Made by a program: the position numbers and the translations under genes. Below the pieces are notes generated by a model, which made no database searches, was not told the origin of the DNA, and saw only the letters and a list, made by a program, of their open reading frames with translations. Of a stretch of DNA of 14,982 bases, positions 12,229 to 14,982 are shown one piece after another. The stretch spans positions 1-14,982 of the forward strand of contig JBEVGU010000236.1 in assembly GCA_040511595.1 (NCBI GenBank). Direction: 5' to 3'. The stretch comes from JAOUEA01 sp040511595 (GTDB lineage: Bacteria > Actinomycetota > UBA4738 > HRBIN12). Positions within the stretch are counted from its first letter, which is position 1. Every line of letters starts with the position of its first letter.

Positions 12229-14286
12229 TTACGCCGGCGAGAGGCCGGGGCCTCCGAGCTTGGGGCGCAGGGTTCCCGGCGTGGAGGCGCTCTCGTCGTG
12301 CTCGCGTTTGGATTGTCGCGAGACGGCGAGCCCGGCCGACCGCTCCTCCTGCGCCCGAGGCTCCCGGCGTTCCACGTCGGCGAAGAACGCCTCGACGTCG
12401 TCACGTTCGAGCGTCTCGACCTCGAGGAGCTTGGCGGCGAGCGCGTCGAGCTTCTCGCGGTTCACGGTGAGGATGTCGAGCGCCACGTCGTGCGCCTCGT
12501 CGATCAGCTCGCGCACCTCGTGGTCGATCTCGAACGCCACCGCATCGGAGTAGTCGGGCGTGGAGCCCCAGTCACGACCCAGGAACACCTCGCCCTGCTT
12601 CTGGCCGAGCGTACGCGGCCCGATCGAGTCGCTCATGCCGTACTCGGTCACCATCTGGCGCGCGATCTTCGTGGCGCGCTCGATGTCGTTGCCCGCCCCG
12701 GTGGTGACGTCGCCCGCCACGATCTCCTCGGCGACCCGGCCGCCCATGAGCATCGCCAGTTCGTCGCGCAACTGCTCCCTGGTCATCAGGAAACGGTCCT
12801 GCTCGGGAAGGGTGAGCGTGTAGCCGAGCGCACGCCCACGAGGAATCACCGTGATCTTGTGGACCTCGTCGGTGTTCGGCAGCACGTGCGCGACCATGGC
12901 GTGTCCACCCTCGTGATAGGCGATGAGCCGGCGCTCCCCCTCGTCCATGATGCGGCTCTTGCGCTCGGGTCCGGCCATGACGCGGTCGACGGCTTCCTCG
13001 ACCTCCTTCATGGAGATCGCCTTCTTGTTGCGGCGGGCCGCGAGCAGCGCCGCCTCGTTGATCGCGTTCGCGAGGTCGGCGCCCGTGAACCCCGGCGTGC
13101 GGCGGGCGAGCACGCTCAGGTCGACCGTCTGGTCGAACGGCTTGCCTCGAGCGTGCACCCGCAGGATCGCCTTGCGACCCTCGAGGTCGGGGCGGTCGAT
13201 CACGACCTGGCGGTCGAAGCGCCCGGGCCGCAGCAGCGCGGGGTCGAGGATGTCGGGACGGTTCGTGGCCGCCATCAGGATCACGGTGGAACGCTGGTCG
13301 AACCCGTCCATCTCGACGAGGAGCTGGTTCAAGGTCTGCTCGCGCTCGTCGTGACCGCCGCCGAGCCCGGCCCCACGCTGGCGACCCACGGCATCGATCT
13401 CGACGATGAAGACGATCGCGGGCGCGCTCGCCTTCGCCTGCTCGAACAGATCGCGCACCCGCGCGGCGCCCACCCCGACGAACATCTCGACGAAGTCGGA
13501 GCCCGAGATCGAGAAGAACGGCACGCCGGCCTCGCCGGCGACGGCGCGGGCAAGCAGCGTCTTGCCGGTGCCCGGTGGACCGAAGAGCAGCACGCCTCGC
13601 GGGATCTTCGCTCCCATCGCCTGGAACTTCGAGGGGTTCTGGAGGTAGTCCTTGACCTCCTGCAGCTCTTCGATCGCCTCGTCGACGCCCGCGACGTCGC
13701 CGAACGTGGTCTTGGGCTGGTCCTTGTTCACCGTCTTGTGGCGGCTGCGTCCGAACTGCATCACGCGACCCCCACCGCCCTGCGAGCGGTTCATCACGAA
13801 GAGCAGGATGCCCCCGATCAGGAGCACCGGCAGGATCACCGTGATCAACGTGCCGAGCAGCGCGTTCGGCTTCTGTGGATCGACCTCGGTGGCCACTCCC
13901 GCCTTCTCGAGCTCGGCCGTGAGCTCGTCCGCGAAGTCGGTCGGATACGAGGTCGTGTAGGTGCCACCGCCGACGAGGTCGCCCCTGACGCTCTGGTCAC
14001 CGTCGAGGATGACCGCGCTGCCGATGCGCCCCTCGCGGAGGGCGGTTCGGAACTCGGTGAGCGTGAACCGCTCCCCCGCCGGCTCGCGCCCGACGAACGA
14101 CACCACGAGCAGGAACACGAGGGTTCCCAGCACGATCCAGATCGTGGGGGTGCGAGCGGCCCTCTTGAGCGGGGTCTCGGGTTGCTGGCTCAGGACGTGC
14201 TCCTCGGGATGGACGCGCAGATGTCTCGGAAACCTCAGGTGCGCACGCGACGTCACGGGCCGCGGCCCGTTCCGCGATGGTAGCAC
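12229..14286 (-). CDS. ftsH: ATP-dependent zinc metalloprotease FtsH, with an altered Walker B
   Basis: Membrane-bound AAA+ protease that degrades misfolded membrane and regulatory proteins. Numbered from GTG 14286 (685 codons), the membrane helices are about 48-66 and 142-166. The AAA domain has Walker A GPPGTGKT (236-243), pore loop MFVG (268-271) and the second region of homology with arginine fingers R353 and R356. The zinc protease domain has HEGGH (458-462) and D534 as third ligand. Walker B reads FIVEID (293-298) where the family has FIDEID: Asp to Val at 295, from one base at 13403. All other motifs are intact. The first 31 codons are unlike FtsH. A GAGGAG site 6 bases before CTG 14193 suggests a later start; 14286 is given as the outer limit. 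Confidence 0.95.
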   Translation of the reverse strand: MLPSRNGPRPVTSRAHLRFPRHLRVHPEEHVLSQQPETPLKRAARTPTIWIVLGTLVFLLVVSFVGREPAGERFTLTEFRTALREGRIGSAVILDGDQSVRGDLVGGGTYTTSYPTDFADELTAELEKAGVATEVDPQKPNALLGTLITVILPVLLIGGILLFVMNRSQGGGGRVMQFGRSRHKTVNKDQPKTTFGDVAGVDEAIEELQEVKDYLQNPSKFQAMGAKIPRGVLLFGPPGTGKTLLARAVAGEAGVPFFSISGSDFVEMFVGVGAARVRDLFEQAKASAPAIVFIVEIDAVGRQRGAGLGGGHDEREQTLNQLLVEMDGFDQRSTVILMAATNRPDILDPALLRPGRFDRQVVIDRPDLEGRKAILRVHARGKPFDQTVDLSVLARRTPGFTGADLANAINEAALLAARRNKKAISMKEVEEAVDRVMAGPERKSRIMDEGERRLIAYHEGGHAMVAHVLPNTDEVHKITVIPRGRALGYTLTLPEQDRFLMTREQLRDELAMLMGGRVAEEIVAGDVTTGAGNDIERATKIARQMVTEYGMSDSIGPRTLGQKQGEVFLGRDWGSTPDYSDAVAFEIDHEVRELIDEAHDVALDILTVNREKLDALAAKLLEVETLERDDVEAFFADVERREPRAQEERSAGLAVSRQSKREHDESASTPGTLRPKLGGPGLSPA
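14191..14205 (-). promoter_or_regulatory. Ribosome site and possible CTG start of ftsH
   Basis: GAGGAG (14205-14200) lies 6 bases before an in-frame CTG (14193-14191). FtsH-like sequence begins from this point, and the in-frame GTGs upstream (14286, 14256) have no comparable ribosome site. A CTG start is rare, so this remains a candidate. Confidence 0.45.
14277..14285 (-). promoter_or_regulatory. Candidate extended -10 promoter of ftsH
   Basis: TGCTACCAT on the minus strand is an extended -10 (TG-n-TACCAT). Transcription would start near 14270, downstream of the GTG at 14286, which would rule out that codon as the start. The -35 region is not convincing. Confidence 0.35.
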
Positions 14287-14365
14287 CGGGCCTCGGCGAA
14301 AGGGTTCGCGAGTCCGCGTCGGCCAGGCGGCGATCAGGTGGCGCGTAGACCCCTCGGGCGGTCCC

Positions 14366-14770
14366 TCACCGGATGCCGGTGTCCACCTGGAGGGTCACCG
14401 ACACCGGTTCGTTGGCCACGACCTCCACGGTCCGGGAGGACCCGCGACCGGGAGCGGTCGCCAGGGCCGTGAGCAGGTATGTGCCCGGCGCCAGGTCCAG
14501 CATGAAGGCCCCGTCGCGACCGGTCTGCACCGACGAGACGACCTCTCCGTCGACGGTGGACGCCGAGACCTCGCCGATCCAGGGACGATCCGGACACGGA
14601 GACCCCGCGACGACGACGGGGCATCGCGGCCCCGAGAGGACCGTGCCGCGAACGGTACCGACGAGACGCTCCGCCTTGGTGGGCGAATCGGCCGAGCATG
14701 CGGCGATCCCGAGCACGAATACGAGCGCGAGCGCCGAGGACACGGTCGGCGCGATCGGTCTGATCGCCAT
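14366..14770 (-). CDS. Small lipoprotein with a carboxypeptidase-regulatory-like (beta-sandwich) domain
   Basis: A 134-residue exported protein. The N-terminus has a positively charged start, a hydrophobic core (about residues 8-23) and the lipobox IAAC, so cysteine 25 would be lipidated and the protein held on the outer face of the membrane. The mature part has a beta-strand-rich domain with VRGTVLSGPRCPVV, a two-cysteine GPRCP...GSPCPDRP segment and TGRDGAFMLDLAPGTYLL. The last is typical of carboxypeptidase regulatory-like folds, in which a DG-x-F-x-L-x-L-x-PGTY pattern repeats. ATG at 14770 has GGAG about 5 bases upstream. It lies between hpt and ftsH, separated from each by a candidate terminator or promoter. 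Its partner or ligand is unknown. Confidence 0.8.
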   Translation of the reverse strand: MAIRPIAPTVSSALALVFVLGIAACSADSPTKAERLVGTVRGTVLSGPRCPVVVAGSPCPDRPWIGEVSASTVDGEVVSSVQTGRDGAFMLDLAPGTYLLTALATAPGRGSSRTVEVVANEPVSVTLQVDTGIR

Positions 14771-14790
14771 GCCCGCTCCGACGGCCCGAG

Positions 14791-14811
14791 TCGCCGGGAG
14801 GTTCCCGACGA
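14791..14811 (-). terminator. Hairpin terminator candidate after hpt
   Basis: Read on the minus strand, TCGTCGGGA (14811-14803) pairs with TCCCGGCGA (14799-14791) around a 3-base loop. That gives nine pairs, one of them a U-G that would be a C-A mismatch on the other strand. The strand bias supports a minus-strand RNA role. It begins 1 base after the hpt stop and lacks a U-tract. Confidence 0.5.
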
Positions 14812-14812
14812 T

Positions 14813-14982
14813 CTAGAGGTCCTCGTAGGCCTCGGGCTTCAGCGTGGCCACGTAGGGAAGGTTCCGGTACCGTTCGGCGAAGTCGAGGCCGTAACCGACC
14901 ACGAACTCCGGCGGGATCTCGAAGCCAACGTAGCGGAGGTCGAGCGGCACCTTCTGCAGACCGGTCTTGCGCAGCAGGGCCG
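14813..14982 (-). CDS. hpt: Hypoxanthine phosphoribosyltransferase, C-terminal part (runs off the window)
   Basis: Purine salvage enzyme that attaches phosphoribosyl pyrophosphate to hypoxanthine or guanine. Only the last 55 or so codons are present, ending LKPEAYEDL before TAG (14815-14813). The recognisable family part is the C-terminal purine-binding region YVGFEIPPEFVVGYGLDFAE followed by RYRNLPYVATLKP. The loops that bind PRPP lie outside the window. The hpt-ftsH-folE order is a well-known actinobacterial and Firmicutes arrangement (usually preceded by tilS), which agrees with the assignment. Confidence 0.93.
   Translation of the reverse strand, partial: ALLRKTGLQKVPLDLRYVGFEIPPEFVVGYGLDFAERYRNLPYVATLKPEAYEDL

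Noticed and set aside
12211..14283. A 690-codon plus-strand open frame opposite ftsH
   Set aside because: It is the antisense shadow of ftsH in GC-rich DNA: low-complexity, rich in Arg, Asp, Glu, Val and His, with no recognisable domain, while the minus strand encodes an unmistakable FtsH.
1..14982. Mobile elements, CRISPR arrays, tRNA or rRNA genes, toxin-antitoxin or phage genes
   Set aside because: None was seen. There are no transposase or integrase signatures, no regularly spaced repeats and no tRNA-like fold.

Overview
The window is high-GC DNA with the gene order of an actinobacterial chromosome: hpt, ftsH, folE, folP, folB, folK, panC, coaX, lysS and clpC, nearly all on the minus strand. 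The ClpC, FtsH, LysRS and Hpt proteins read as actinobacterial versions. The lsr2 gene, usual between lysS and clpC in Streptomyces and Mycobacterium, is absent here, so a less-studied actinobacterial lineage seems likelier than those genera. That placement is inference; there is no 16S or other decisive marker.

Reading the minus strand (right to left): the 3' end of hpt (14813-14982) is followed by a hairpin, a small lipoprotein (14366-14770), ftsH (12229-14286), a HAD hydrolase (11550-12212), a membrane-anchored J-domain protein (10910-11509) and folE (10240-10812). A plus-strand TMEM175/DUF1211 channel-like gene (9511-10236) interrupts the folate cluster. Then comes a tightly coupled run of nine genes: folP, an alpha/beta hydrolase, folB, folK, a DUF2520 Rossmann-fold protein (PanG-like), panC, coaX, lysS and an EamA transporter (9439 down to 1811). 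Neighbours in it mostly overlap by 4-10 bases or lie within about 10. It joins tetrahydrofolate and pantothenate/CoA synthesis to lysine charging.

The left end (1-1810) is the variable part. It holds the start of clpC, a 425-430 base non-coding stretch with a clpC promoter candidate and a structured leader, a stand-alone response-regulator receiver (917-1291, plus strand) and, convergent with it, a stand-alone cyclic-nucleotide-binding protein (1303-1719).

No mobile element, CRISPR array, tRNA or rRNA was seen. Most of the window is housekeeping. The strongest oddities are an FtsH whose Walker B aspartate reads as valine, an alpha/beta hydrolase in the folate operon whose nucleophile serine is displaced by one position, and the receiver/cNMP-binding pair beside clpC.
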